64,000 nt of DNA from Pedobacter changchengzhani. GTDB lineage: Bacteria > Bacteroidota > Bacteroidia > Sphingobacteriales > Sphingobacteriaceae. A program made the translations under genes and the position numbers. Positions 44,720 to 54,216 of this stretch are shown in pieces. A model generated the notes under the pieces. That model had not been told where the DNA came from. It made no database searches and was given only the letters and a program-made list of their open reading frames with translations. The stretch is taken from contig NZ_SJCY01000001.1 of the NCBI RefSeq assembly GCF_004354365.1, forward strand, positions 496,001 through 560,000, read 5' to 3'. Every line of letters begins with the position of its first letter. Position 1 is the stretch's first letter.

Positions 44720-45916
44720 CTACAATTCTACTAAACCTTCAATCGCAACCATTTCATTGGCTTCGGCTTTATAATCTACATGGTCAACTTCGAAACCGAA
44801 TAAGCTTAAGAAATCTGATTTATATCCAGCTAAATCTCCAAGGTTAGGTAAAGTTTCTGTGGTAGATTCTTCCCAAAGTTTAGCAACCTTAGCTTGAACA
44901 TCTTCACGCATTTCCCAATCGTCTATTCTTATTCTACCTTTTTCGTCAACCGCAATTTCATTTCCGGTATATAATCTATCGGCGTACAAACGTTGAATTT
45001 GCTCAATTGTGCCTTCATGTATGCCTTCTTCTTTCATCACTTTGTACAGCAAAGAAATATAAAGTGGAATAACAGGGATTGCAGAACTTGCCTGTGTTAC
45101 CAGCGCTTTATTCACCGAAACATAAGCCTTTCCGTTAATGTCTTTTAATTTATCACTAATTGTAAATGCAGTTGCTTCTAAATGATCTTTAGCACGTCCA
45201 ATTGTTCCTTTGCGGTAAACGGCTTCAGTTAACGAAGGTCCTATATAAGAATATGCTACAGTTAGTGCGCCTTCAGCGAGTAAATTTTCAGCTTTTAAAG
45301 CATCAATCCACATCTCCCAATCTTCGCCACCCATTACGGCAACTGTATTTTCTATTTCTTCCTCATTTGCCGAATCTATGGAAATATCAGAAACGATACC
45401 TGTATGAAAATCAACTGTTTTATTTGTAAAAGAGCCACCAATTGGTTTTAAAGTAGAACGATGTAAAACTTCAGTTTTTGGATTTTTTCTAACCGGAGAT
45501 GCTAGGCTGTAAATAACTAAATCTACTTGCCCTAAATCGGCCTTAATTAAATCGAGCGTTGTTTTTTTTACCTCATCACTAAAAGCATCACCATTAATAC
45601 TTTTTGCATATAAATCACTTTGGTGGGCTTCATGTTCAAAAGCTGCCGTATTGTACCACCCTGGCGAAGCTGTTTTACCTTGTTGAGGTGGTTTTTCGAA
45701 ATACACGCCAATTGTAGCTGCGTTTGAGCCATAAGCAGCAGTAATTCTTGAGGCTAAGCCGAAACCTGTAGAAGCTCCAATTACCAACACTTTTTTCGGG
45801 CCGTTAATCGCACCTTTAGATTTTACATATTCAATCTGGTTTTTTACGTTCTCGGCACAACCATCAGGGTGTGATGTTAAACATATAAAACCTCGCATTC
45901 TTGGTTCAATAATCAT
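44720..45916 (-). CDS. fabV: Enoyl-ACP/trans-2-enoyl-CoA reductase FabV
   Basis: A 398-residue NADH-dependent reductase completing each fatty acid elongation cycle. The start MIIEPRMRGFICLTSHPDGC and the cofactor loop VIGASTGFGLASRIT are FabV hallmarks. The active Tyr and Lys lie in VAYSYIGPSLTEAVY and the following helix. FabV differs from FabI and is usually insensitive to triclosan. A TACCTTTG box (plus-strand 45962-45969) precedes it. Its 3' end has been copied downstream. Confidence 0.95.
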   Translation of the reverse strand: MIIEPRMRGFICLTSHPDGCAENVKNQIEYVKSKGAINGPKKVLVIGASTGFGLASRITAAYGSNAATIGVYFEKPPQQGKTASPGWYNTAAFEHEAHQSDLYAKSINGDAFSDEVKKTTLDLIKADLGQVDLVIYSLASPVRKNPKTEVLHRSTLKPIGGSFTNKTVDFHTGIVSDISIDSANEEEIENTVAVMGGEDWEMWIDALKAENLLAEGALTVAYSYIGPSLTEAVYRKGTIGRAKDHLEATAFTISDKLKDINGKAYVSVNKALVTQASSAIPVIPLYISLLYKVMKEEGIHEGTIEQIQRLYADRLYTGNEIAVDEKGRIRIDDWEMREDVQAKVAKLWEESTTETLPNLGDLAGYKSDFLSLFGFEVDHVDYKAEANEMVAIEGLVEL

Positions 45917-46088
45917 ATTATATTGATGTCGTTTAAATTATCAATTTTTGTTTATGGTTGTCAAAGGTAGTAAAAAATGAAATTTGTTTGTCTTTTTGTT
46001 TGAGATAGACAGTCAATATATGCCAAATTAATTTTCTGTACCATCTAATTATTTATAATTAAATTTTTATCGTTAATTTTACCGCCCC

Positions 46089-47051
46089 ATGAACGAAATA
46101 AAAACATCATTCGATTTTGAAAAGCCTATAGCCGATCTTGTTCAACAAGTTGAAAAGGTTAAACAAGTGGCCGAAAAAACTAAGGTAGATATGTCTGCCA
46201 CTTTAGAAGAGCTCCAGCTTAAAATAGATGAAACAACCAAAGAAGTTTACAGCAACTTAACAGGATGGCAAAAAGTTCAAATGAGCCGTCATGCAGATCG
46301 GCCGCAAACGATGGATTATATTAGCATGATTTGCGATGATTTTATTGAACTACATGGCGATAGAACGGTTAAAGATGATAAAGCGATAATTGGTGGTTTT
46401 GCCTCAATTAACGGGCAAACGGTAATGGTTATCGGTCACCAAAAGGGTAAAAACACCAAAGAGCGCCAATACCGCAATTTTGGTATGGCTAACCCCGAAG
46501 GTTACCGCAAAGCATTGCGTTTAATGCGCTTGGCAGAAAAGTTTAATAAACCCGTAATTTCTTTTATTGATACAATGGGCGCTTACCCTGGGTTAGAAGC
46601 CGAAGAGCGTGGACAAGGTGAGGCAATTGCGCGTAATTTGTTAGAAATGTCGGTATTAAAAGTGCCAATTATTTGTATTGTTATTGGCGAAGGTGCTTCT
46701 GGTGGTGCTTTAGGTATTGGTATCGGCGATCGCGTTTATATGTTAGAACACACTTGGTACTCGGTAATTTCTCCAGAGTCGTGTTCGTCTATATTATGGA
46801 GAAGCTGGGATTTTAAAGAAAAAGCAGCCGAATGTTTAAAACTGACATCTGAGGATATGTTTGGCAACCACCTTATTGATGGAATAATAACCGAACCTTT
46901 GGGTGGAGCGCATCAAAACCCAGAATTGATGGGACAAACCTTAAAAGATAAAATTATTGGCGATTTGGCTATTTTAGGTAAAGAAAAAACCGATAAGCTG
47001 ATCGAAAAAAGAATTAATAAGTTTTGCGCCATGGGCGTTGTAAACGAATAA
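46089..47051 (+). CDS. accA: Acetyl-CoA carboxylase carboxyltransferase subunit alpha
   Basis: The enzyme makes malonyl-CoA with AccD. A 320-residue crotonase-like protein with [40 protein letters not shown] and the oxyanion-loop glycines in [16 protein letters not shown]. It is divergent from fabV, so two fatty acid genes share an intergenic region. Confidence 0.96.
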   Translation: MNEIKTSFDFEKPIADLVQQVEKVKQVAEKTKVDMSATLEELQLKIDETTKEVYSNLTGWQKVQMSRHADRPQTMDYISMICDDFIELHGDRTVKDDKAIIGGFASINGQTVMVIGHQKGKNTKERQYRNFGMANPEGYRKALRLMRLAEKFNKPVISFIDTMGAYPGLEAEERGQGEAIARNLLEMSVLKVPIICIVIGEGASGGALGIGIGDRVYMLEHTWYSVISPESCSSILWRSWDFKEKAAECLKLTSEDMFGNHLIDGIITEPLGGAHQNPELMGQTLKDKIIGDLAILGKEKTDKLIEKRINKFCAMGVVNE

Positions 47052-47071
47052 TATTAAATTAATTGAAACAA

Positions 47072-47110
47072 AAAATCCTGTTTTGCTATAACGACACAGG
47101 GTTTTTTTTT
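47072..47110 (+). terminator. Terminator of accA
   Basis: TCCTGT pairs with ACAGGG, extended by flanking A/T pairs, and is followed by nine T residues. It lies about 20 bases past the accA stop. Confidence 0.75.
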
Positions 47111-47186
47111 GCAACCACAATATATACAAAAGCTGGAAGTGGGTTTTGTATTAAAATTTTGTAAATTTTAAATAGTTAAAATATTT

Positions 47187-47429
47187 TTTGGGCGTTTTAA
47201 CACGCTTTTCGCTGTATCTTTTTGGCTGTCCTTCGACTACGCTCAGGATGACAGCCAAAAAGGATGCCGCTACAATCGTTAACGCAAAAAAAAACATCCT
47301 GTTGCAGTTATATTGGCTGTTTGCTAGCGTTAGGGATGGGCGGGGCTTGGTGCCAATTTTTTATTGGCACGGTAGCGAAGCGAACCCCCAGACAGCCCGC
47401 GCCCGATTTTTCATCGGGCAACGCCCAAA
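47187..47429. mobile_element. Dispersed element copy 3 with 10-base terminal inverted repeats
   Basis: TTTGGGCGTT at 47187-47196 and AACGCCCAAA at 47420-47429 are perfect inverted repeats enclosing 243 bases. Inside are a GGCTGTCCTT...AGGATGACAGCC palindrome, GCTAGCGTTAGGGAT from 47323, a TGCCAAT/ATTGGCA hairpin and a GCCCGAT/ATCGGGC hairpin. The palindromes and lack of a transposase suggest a MITE-like or REP-composite element. A 90-codon frame across it is repeat-derived. Confidence 0.65.
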
Positions 47430-47517
47430 TTTAAAACATCAATTTACTAATTATTTTTAAAAAGTAAATTCTTGTTATTGCTATACTTAAGTTTTTTTGG
47501 GTTATTGTAAAAAAAAA

Positions 47518-47541
47518 GCGTTGCAAAACAAATTGCAACGC
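47518..47541. terminator. Terminator after the DUF2723 gene
   Basis: A perfect 9-bp stem GCGTTGCAA/TTGCAACGC with a 6-base loop has an A-run on the left and a T-run on the right. It can serve either strand and lies just past the DUF2723 stop at 47562. Confidence 0.88.
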
Positions 47542-47561
47542 TTTTTTTTACATGTTACTTT

Positions 47562-50500
47562 CTACCGTTGAAAGTATATTGAGAACCGTGCCTCTAACCC
47601 ATTTAATATTTTATCTATTTTAGCATTTAACTTTATCTGTTTGTTTGCTTTAGTGGCTTCTGCCATTTGGTTTAGCAAATAAAACCCAGTTTGTACATTT
47701 TGCGTACCCGTAATGCCATTTTTTGATTTGGATATATCTGCCAAATAGTTCAGCTCTTTCTGAATGTAATCTGCCGATGCGTTAATCATATCGTTAGCCT
47801 TATCCGTTTCACCCAGATTATATAAATTTTCTGCCATCTGGTTGCGGCCTAAAACAGTTCGTATGCCATAAAAAGTTTGAGGCATTACCGCGAAATAGCG
47901 ATCTACAACTTTTTTTGCATCTTCGGCTTTACCTTCTTGTATTAAATTTTGCGCCAAACTATTAAATAGGTTTGTGAAAATAAAAGTATCATCTGATGAT
48001 TGTGGGTCTAAATATTTAGCTGTTTTCATATTGCCCCACTTAAACTTCGTCATTACGTTGTTGTAGGTTACCGGTACATTAATCAAATCAGGTCTGTTAT
48101 TTCCTGAGGCTGTATCTGGCTTAAAAGGTACTAAACGCAAAGCCATACCTTCACTGTATAAAAACTTATCTAAGCCATTATATTGGTCGGATGGTACTGT
48201 TGATGCGAAATAAATAGGCCTTTTCCAATTGTTGTGGGCTAAAATATCCAACATGGCTAATGTTCCTTTGGTTACATATCCCTTGTTAAACTTCCATTCC
48301 ATTACTGGTGTAATTTTCGCACTATCGGCTGCTGCAACTGTTCCGCTTGCAATAACTTCCTGTGGATTAATCGTCATTTTTATGTTTTTCGTTGGCAAGA
48401 AGTTTGCGAATGTTCCGCCTTGCATTTCAACCTTATCATTTTTATTATCTGATAACATTACGCCAACTAAATCTTTCAGTTCTATACTGCCGGCAAACCT
48501 AGAATCAACTGGTAAAACATCACGTACGCCTTGCACGTATTGAGAAGGTTTCATTGAGATTGGCAATGGTGCAGAATCATTCTGTTTCTGTTTCATACCA
48601 TTTATATACCAGTCGGTATCGAATAAACTTAAGTTTACAATGCGTATATCAGGTCTTACTTTCTCAACCTCTTGAATATACCAAAGTGGATAAGTATCGT
48701 TATCGCCGTAGGTGAATAGAATTGCATTAGGCGCGCACGATTGTAAGTAATCTATAGCTATATCATGCGTTACCAATTTTGTAGAACGATCATGATCATC
48801 CCAGCCTTGTTGTGCCATTATTATTGGCGCAGCAAATAGCCCAATAACTGTTGCCGCAATTGCGCCTACAGTTGGTGTAAGTTTTTGAAAAATCCATTCC
48901 CTTAAACCCAATACGCCCAAGCCAATAAATATAGAGAATGCGTAAAATGAGCCCGTGTAAGCGTAATCTCGTTCACGTGGTTCTAATGGTTTTTGATTTA
49001 AGTATAGAACGATCGCGATACCTGTAAAAAAGAAAAGTAGAGCCACTACACCGCCAAACTTCGGGTTGCGTTGGAATAACCAAACTGCACCAATAATACC
49101 GAGTATAAATGGTAAGAAAAAGAATCTGTTATATGCTTTGCTGTCAACTGTTGATGGTGGTAAATTGGTTTGATTGCCCAATCTTAAAGCGTCGATTGGT
49201 TTTACACCACTTAGCCATTCGCCTTCAAAACCACTACCTTGACCTTGAACATCATTTTGGCGGCCAACAAAATTCCACATAAAATAACGCATGTACATGT
49301 AGCCAATTTGATAAGAAAACAGAAAGCCAACATTATCCACTACATTGGGTTTTTTACTCGGATCGAGATGCATCCATTCTTTGTAAAAATCTGCATGCCT
49401 TGCATCATCGCTATACATACGTGGTAATAAAGTAACATCTTTATAAGCAACATCTGTTTTTTTGCCTGCTATTTCATACTTCTCATCGCCTTTTCTATAA
49501 ATGTTTTTACCTTCAGTTACATTATCTTCTCTTTCGGAGTTGTAATTAGGGCCAAACAGTAAAGGTCTGTCGCCGTATTGCTCGCGGTTTACGTAGCTTA
49601 AAAACGAAAAAGCATCTTTCGGAGCACTATTATTTAAGTTAGGATCTGCTTGAGCGCGAATGATAATCATAGCGAAAGAGCAATAGCCGAAAATAATTAG
49701 TACCGTAGAAAGTAAAGCTAGATTTAAAATTTTATTTTGATGTTGGATGCTATAACGAATTGCAACAACAAAACCAACAATTATTAAAATTGCGAAAAAT
49801 AATACACCAGTACCAAAACCTAAGCCTAAACTATTTACAAAAAACAAATCGAAATAAGCGCCAAGTGAAACAATGTATTGAATTACGCCATATTGAATGA
49901 AACCTAACACAAAAATACCAGCAGCCAAGGTTTTGAAAATGCCTGATGTAGTGGGTTTTTCTGTTCTTCTAAAATAATAAACAAATGCCATTGCCGGAAT
50001 GGTTAACAAGTTTAGTAAGTGAACCCCAATTGATAAGCCCATAATGTATGCGATGAACAGTAACCACCTATCGGCTTTAGGTTCATCTGCATGAGCATCC
50101 CACTTTAAAATTCCCCAAAAAACTATTGCGGTAAACATTGAAGATTGTGCATAAACTTCTGATTCTACTGCCGAAAACCAAAAACTATCTGAGTAGGTAT
50201 ATGCTAAGGCACCAACTAAGCCCGCACCCATTATACTAATTAACTTACCAGAAGTTAACTCTTCGCCTACTTTATAAACAATTTTTTTAGCAATTGCAGT
50301 AATACTCCAAAATAGAAACAATATGGTTGCACCGCTCGATACCGCTGAACCAACATTCATCCAATAAGCGATTTTCGTATCATCACCGCCGGCAAATATT
50401 GAGAAAAAGCGTTGAATCATTAAAAATAATGGCGCACCTGGTTGGTGCACAACTTGCATTTTAAATGCCGAGGCTACAAATTCGCCACAGTCCCAAAAAC

Positions 50501-50591
50501 TGGAAGAAGGTTCCAGCGTTAATATATAGGATAATGTTGCAACTACGAAGCAGAACCAACCTACTAAATTGTTAACTTTTGAGTAATTCAT
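47562..50591 (-). CDS. DUF2723 membrane protein (PMT-like glycosyltransferase)
   Basis: A 1009-residue protein found widely in Bacteroidota. The N-terminal half has about a dozen helices with the DUF2723 signature LEPSSSFWDCGEFVASAFKM and HQPGAPLFLMIQRF. A soluble middle part with YGDNDTYPLWYIQEVEKVRP follows, and the C-terminus looks TPR-like (AKKVVDRYFAVMPQTFYGIR). The helices and acidic residues in the first loop resemble protein O-mannosyltransferases. A role in glycosylation is inferred. Confidence 0.92.
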   Translation of the reverse strand: MNYSKVNNLVGWFCFVVATLSYILTLEPSSSFWDCGEFVASAFKMQVVHQPGAPLFLMIQRFFSIFAGGDDTKIAYWMNVGSAVSSGATILFLFWSITAIAKKIVYKVGEELTSGKLISIMGAGLVGALAYTYSDSFWFSAVESEVYAQSSMFTAIVFWGILKWDAHADEPKADRWLLFIAYIMGLSIGVHLLNLLTIPAMAFVYYFRRTEKPTTSGIFKTLAAGIFVLGFIQYGVIQYIVSLGAYFDLFFVNSLGLGFGTGVLFFAILIIVGFVVAIRYSIQHQNKILNLALLSTVLIIFGYCSFAMIIIRAQADPNLNNSAPKDAFSFLSYVNREQYGDRPLLFGPNYNSEREDNVTEGKNIYRKGDEKYEIAGKKTDVAYKDVTLLPRMYSDDARHADFYKEWMHLDPSKKPNVVDNVGFLFSYQIGYMYMRYFMWNFVGRQNDVQGQGSGFEGEWLSGVKPIDALRLGNQTNLPPSTVDSKAYNRFFFLPFILGIIGAVWLFQRNPKFGGVVALLFFFTGIAIVLYLNQKPLEPRERDYAYTGSFYAFSIFIGLGVLGLREWIFQKLTPTVGAIAATVIGLFAAPIIMAQQGWDDHDRSTKLVTHDIAIDYLQSCAPNAILFTYGDNDTYPLWYIQEVEKVRPDIRIVNLSLFDTDWYINGMKQKQNDSAPLPISMKPSQYVQGVRDVLPVDSRFAGSIELKDLVGVMLSDNKNDKVEMQGGTFANFLPTKNIKMTINPQEVIASGTVAAADSAKITPVMEWKFNKGYVTKGTLAMLDILAHNNWKRPIYFASTVPSDQYNGLDKFLYSEGMALRLVPFKPDTASGNNRPDLINVPVTYNNVMTKFKWGNMKTAKYLDPQSSDDTFIFTNLFNSLAQNLIQEGKAEDAKKVVDRYFAVMPQTFYGIRTVLGRNQMAENLYNLGETDKANDMINASADYIQKELNYLADISKSKNGITGTQNVQTGFYLLNQMAEATKANKQIKLNAKIDKILNGLEARFSIYFQR

Positions 50592-50756
50592 TATTTATTT
50601 ATGTTTTTAAAGTTTGTATTGGCATAAAAATGCTGCCGAAAATAACCAATATAGTCGATATTAACTGCAAAATGTTGCTGGGTTTTAACATAATTTAACT
50701 GTTTTAGTGGTTTTTGAGGGATAATTAAGTTTATTTAATTTTTTTTCAAATCATGC

Positions 50757-50787
50757 TTGCATTTTTAAAATAACGTTCCTACATTTG
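50757..50787 (+). promoter_or_regulatory. Promoter of tRNA-Gln
   Basis: TTG at 50757-50759, 20 bases, then a perfect TACATTTG at 50780-50787. The tRNA begins 33 bases further on. Confidence 0.65.
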
Positions 50788-50820
50788 CATTCCCTTTCGG
50801 AGACATACTCTGAAATTGCT

Positions 50821-50891
50821 TGTCCGATAGTATAAGGGTAGTACGACAGTTTTTGGTACTGTTTGTCTTGGTTCGAATCCAGGTCGGACAA
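50821..50891 (+). tRNA. tRNA-Gln (anticodon TTG)
   Basis: The 71-base cloverleaf has acceptor arms TGTCCGA/TCGGACA with an A discriminator. The anticodon stem is ACAGT/ACTGT with loop TTTTGGT, giving anticodon TTG. The T arm is CTTGG-TTCGAAT-CCAGG. CCA is not encoded. The gene stands alone ahead of prs. Confidence 0.95.
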
Positions 50892-50961
50892 CAACATTTA
50901 ACATCGGATTATGTTTTTTTAAGCATAATCCGATTTTTTTTAACCCGTAAATCACACGGAA

Positions 50962-51903
50962 ATGCCATTGCAGTTTAACCCAGTAAAATTATTTTCGGGA
51001 ACAGGTTCTAAGGAATTGGCAATGCAAATTGCTAAGCATTATGGCAAACCGCTTGGCGAATCAACTACACATCGTTTTAGTGATGGGGAATTTCAGCCTT
51101 CTCTTGATGAGAGTGTTCGTGGATGTGATATTTTTATCATTCAATCTACCTATCAACCCAGCGATAATTTAATGGAGCTTCTTTTAATGGTTGATGCTGC
51201 TAAAAGAGCGTCGGCACATTATATTACAGCCGTTGTTCCTTATTATGGCTTAGCAAGGCAAGATAGAAAAGATAAACCCAGGGTTGCGATAGGTGCAAAG
51301 TTGGTGGCTAATTTATTAAAGTCTGCAGGTATTCACCGTATCATGACGATGGATCTTCACGCTGCCCAAATTCAAGGTTTCTTTGATATTCCGGTTGATC
51401 ATTTAGATGGATCGGTTATTTTTGTGCCTTACATTAAAAGCTTAGGCTTAAAAAATTTAACAATCGCTTCTCCAGATATGGGAGGTTCGTATAGAGCACG
51501 TACTTTTGCAAAGTTTTTTAATGCAGAAGTAATTATATGTGATAAGCGGCGGAAGCGCGCCAATGAAATCGAATCAATGTCGATTATTGGTGATGTAACC
51601 GGACAGGATATTGTATTGATTGACGACATCTGCGATACGGCAAGGACTTTATCGAAAGCGGCGGCTTTGATTATGGAAAATGGCGCAAATAGCGTAAGGG
51701 CAGTTTGTACACATGCTGTATTATCTGGCGACGCCATAAAAACAGTAGAAGATTCGGTATTATCAGAGTTAATTGTAACGGATACTATTCCTGTTTCTAT
51801 TAAAAGCGATAAAATTAGAGTTTTAAGTACTGCAGAATTATTTGCACGCGCCATTACAACAGTAAATGAATATGGTTCGATGAGCGAGCTTTTTAAAATT
51901 TAA
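50962..51903 (+). CDS. prs: Ribose-phosphate pyrophosphokinase
   Basis: The enzyme makes PRPP from ribose 5-phosphate and ATP. The 313 residues include KLFSGTGSKELAMQIAKHYG, the metal loop TMDLHAAQIQGFFDIPVDHL and the PRPP loop DIVLIDDICDTARTLS. The ATG lies 70 bases after the tRNA. rplY follows in the same direction, with a long repeat-filled leader between them. Confidence 0.96.
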   Translation: MPLQFNPVKLFSGTGSKELAMQIAKHYGKPLGESTTHRFSDGEFQPSLDESVRGCDIFIIQSTYQPSDNLMELLLMVDAAKRASAHYITAVVPYYGLARQDRKDKPRVAIGAKLVANLLKSAGIHRIMTMDLHAAQIQGFFDIPVDHLDGSVIFVPYIKSLGLKNLTIASPDMGGSYRARTFAKFFNAEVIICDKRRKRANEIESMSIIGDVTGQDIVLIDDICDTARTLSKAAALIMENGANSVRAVCTHAVLSGDAIKTVEDSVLSELIVTDTIPVSIKSDKIRVLSTAELFARAITTVNEYGSMSELFKI

Positions 51904-51904
51904 A

Positions 51905-52111
51905 TTACGGTATAAGGTAAAAGGTTTAGGGTGTAAGGCCTTAATACTAAATACTCGATACTAAAAAAAAAATAAGGTGTAAGGTTAAAGGTGTGGGGCT
52001 TCAGCTCTTGATACTTGATACTAAATACTTGATACTAAAAAAAAATAAGGTGTAAGGTTAAAGGTGTGGGGCTTCAGCTCTTGATACTTGATACTAAATA
52101 CTTGATACTAA
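51905..52111. repeat. 73-base tandem repeat between prs and rplY
   Basis: Two copies of a 68-base segment (51971-52038 and 52044-52111, period 73) are identical; they start AATAAGGTGTAAGGTT and contain CTTGATACTTGATACT. A degenerate earlier copy begins near 51909. A-runs separate the units. The array fills the leader of rplY and is not coding. Confidence 0.9.
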
Positions 52112-52130
52112 CAATTAAATAAATATAAAA

Positions 52131-52715
52131 ATGAAAACAATCGCAATTAGCGGTTCTCCGAGAGAGAACGTAGGGAAACGCGATGCCAAAGAGCTTCGTT
52201 ACGAAGGTAAAGTTCCTGCGGTATTGTATGGTGGTAAAACACAACAACATTTAGCTGTTGTAATCGCAGATTTGAGAGACGTAATTTACACGCCTGATGC
52301 AAATTTTGTAGAAATTGATGTGAATGGCACAAAAACGAAAGCTATCGTTAAGGATACTCAATTTCATCCATTAACTGATATTTTGATGCATATCGATTTT
52401 CTTCAGTTATTTGATGATAAAGAAATCGTTATGGAAATTCCTGTAAAGTTGGCTGGTACTTCACCTGGTGTTAAAATGGGTGGTAAGTTGATTCAGAAAT
52501 TACGTAAACTTCGTGTTAAATCTTTACCTGCAGATATGCCTCAAGAGGTTAAAGTGAGTATTGAGAAATTGGAAGTAGGTGGTATATTCCGCGTTCGCGA
52601 TTTGCAAAAAGCAAAATATGCAATCACAAACATTCCTGAAGATACAATCGTTTCAGTAACAATGTCTAGAGCATTAAAACAAGCAGAAACTGAAGCTGCA
52701 AAAGGTAAGAAATAA
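52131..52715 (+). CDS. rplY: 50S ribosomal protein L25 (CTC form)
   Basis: A 194-residue L25 with the long C-terminal TL5/CTC domain that binds 5S rRNA. AISGSPRENVGKRDAKELRY and VPAVLYGGKTQQHLAV match the N-terminal domain. Next to prs, as often seen in Bacteroidota. Its leader is the 73-base repeat array. Confidence 0.95.
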   Translation: MKTIAISGSPRENVGKRDAKELRYEGKVPAVLYGGKTQQHLAVVIADLRDVIYTPDANFVEIDVNGTKTKAIVKDTQFHPLTDILMHIDFLQLFDDKEIVMEIPVKLAGTSPGVKMGGKLIQKLRKLRVKSLPADMPQEVKVSIEKLEVGGIFRVRDLQKAKYAITNIPEDTIVSVTMSRALKQAETEAAKGKK

Positions 52716-52746
52716 TTTAAATTCACTTTTTAAGTGAGTAAAAGTT

Positions 52747-52784
52747 AAAAAGAGGTTGTATCATGTAAATGATCAACCTCTTTT
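52747..52784. terminator. Terminator between rplY and dinB
   Basis: AAAAGAGGTTG pairs with CAACCTCTTTT, with an inner ATCAT/ATGAT arm, followed by a T-run. The genes converge, so it may work both ways. Confidence 0.85.
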
Positions 52785-52809
52785 TTGTTTTAGCCCTAAA
52801 CATTCTGCC

Positions 52810-53913
52810 CTAAAAATCAAATGATAACTGGGATACTTCTCGAGTATCGAAAGGCAAATCATCATAAAATCTACTTAAGGTTATGCCTAATAAACGTACC
52901 TCTGTTGTACCAATTTCGGCCTCGTCTAAAAGTTTAATTGCTTCTTTATAAATAATGTTCGATTCATTTATGGTAGTGGCGAAAGATCTACTTCTGGTAA
53001 TCTGCCTAAAATCGGCAAATTTTATTTTTAGCGTTACTGTTTTTCCTTTTAATTGATGTTTTTGCAATCGATCGGCAACAGTTACACTAATTTCTTGCAG
53101 TAAACTGTGCATAATGCCAGCATCGTTGGTGTCTTCTTTCAGCGTATCTTCTGCACCAACAGATTTGCTTGCTCTATTTGCCCTTACTGGTCGTTCATCA
53201 ATACCACGAACAACTTTGTAATAAAACCTGCCCGACTTGCCGAACTGAGCAACAAGTTGTTCCTCACGCAGTTTTTTTAAATCGGCACCTGTATTAATTT
53301 GCATGGCCTTCATCCGCGCCGCAGTAACTTTTCCTATGCCGAAGAATTTTTCTACAGGCAGTTTTTCCATAAAAGCTTTAATTTTTGATGGACCGATAAA
53401 TGTTAAACCATCTGGCTTATTCATATCTGAGGCGATTTTGGCCACAAACTTATTGATGGAAACACCTGCAGAAGCAGTTAAATTTAGTTCGTTTTTTATA
53501 GCATCTTTGATAGATCTTGCAATATCAATTGCAGAACCAATGCCGAGTTTATCTTCGGTAACATCCAAATAAGCTTCATCAAGAGATAAAGGCTCTATCA
53601 AATCAGTATATCGACTGAAAATTTCTCTAATTCCTTTAGAGACCGTTACATAAGCATCAAAACGAGGATAAACGAAAATTGCCGTAGGGCAGAGTTGATA
53701 AGCTTTATTGCAAGACATTGCAGATTTTATGCCATAAACCCTTGCTTCATAACTGGCAGTAGCCACAACACCTCTACTATCGGGCTTGCCGCCAACAACA
53801 ATAGGCTTGCCTCGATACTCGGGAAAATCTCTTTGTTCTACAGATGCATAAAAAGCATCCATATCAATGTGGATAATTTTACGCTGTGTGTTGGTTGGCT
53901 CTTCAATCATCAA
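52810..53913 (-). CDS. dinB: DNA polymerase IV
   Basis: A 367-residue Y-family translesion polymerase. The catalytic acidic residues are in IHIDMDAFYASVEQRD and SLDEAYLDVTED. A helix-hairpin-helix part follows (FFGIGKVTAARMKAM), and the C-terminal tail QLSFDF is a beta-clamp binding motif. No LexA box is evident upstream. It is a single gene. Confidence 0.95.
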   Translation of the reverse strand: MMIEEPTNTQRKIIHIDMDAFYASVEQRDFPEYRGKPIVVGGKPDSRGVVATASYEARVYGIKSAMSCNKAYQLCPTAIFVYPRFDAYVTVSKGIREIFSRYTDLIEPLSLDEAYLDVTEDKLGIGSAIDIARSIKDAIKNELNLTASAGVSINKFVAKIASDMNKPDGLTFIGPSKIKAFMEKLPVEKFFGIGKVTAARMKAMQINTGADLKKLREEQLVAQFGKSGRFYYKVVRGIDERPVRANRASKSVGAEDTLKEDTNDAGIMHSLLQEISVTVADRLQKHQLKGKTVTLKIKFADFRQITRSRSFATTINESNIIYKEAIKLLDEAEIGTTEVRLLGITLSRFYDDLPFDTREVSQLSFDF

Positions 53914-54216
53914 TAACCATAAAAATCGTAATTTTCTGAAGATAACTGGTCAGTAATTTGTATTTTTAAATCAGCGCTATTGTTGATAAGAACTTTAAAC
54001 TACCCCTAAACTCTCCTTGAAAAAATAAGGGAAGTTAATTTAGTGATATGAAAGCTGTAAAATGGCTTATTGACTTGCAATTGTTCTTTAATCTTTGCTC
54101 TTTGTTCTTGCTCTTCTATCTCAAATGTTCCTTGCTGATTAACCCTTAAGTAGTTTTTATGGTACGATAACTCGCGTTGAACGATGTGCTTTCAGCTTTT
54201 TGCTTTCAGCTTCCCT
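53914..54216. repeat. Non-coding gap with CTTTAATCTTTGCTCTTTG and CTTTCAGC words
   Basis: No gene is visible. From about 54070 the sequence becomes word-like (TTCTTTAATCTTTGCTCTTT, then GCTTTCAGCTTTTTGCTTTC near 54188-54210). It belongs to the same class of degenerate border repeats as the array before rlmD. Confidence 0.6.

Noticed and set aside
47188..47460. 90-codon plus-strand frame
   Set aside because: It lies wholly within the dispersed palindromic element and crosses several hairpins.
53869..53877. TGTGGATAA DnaA-box match inside dinB
   Set aside because: It is a single match within a coding region and expected by chance at this scale.
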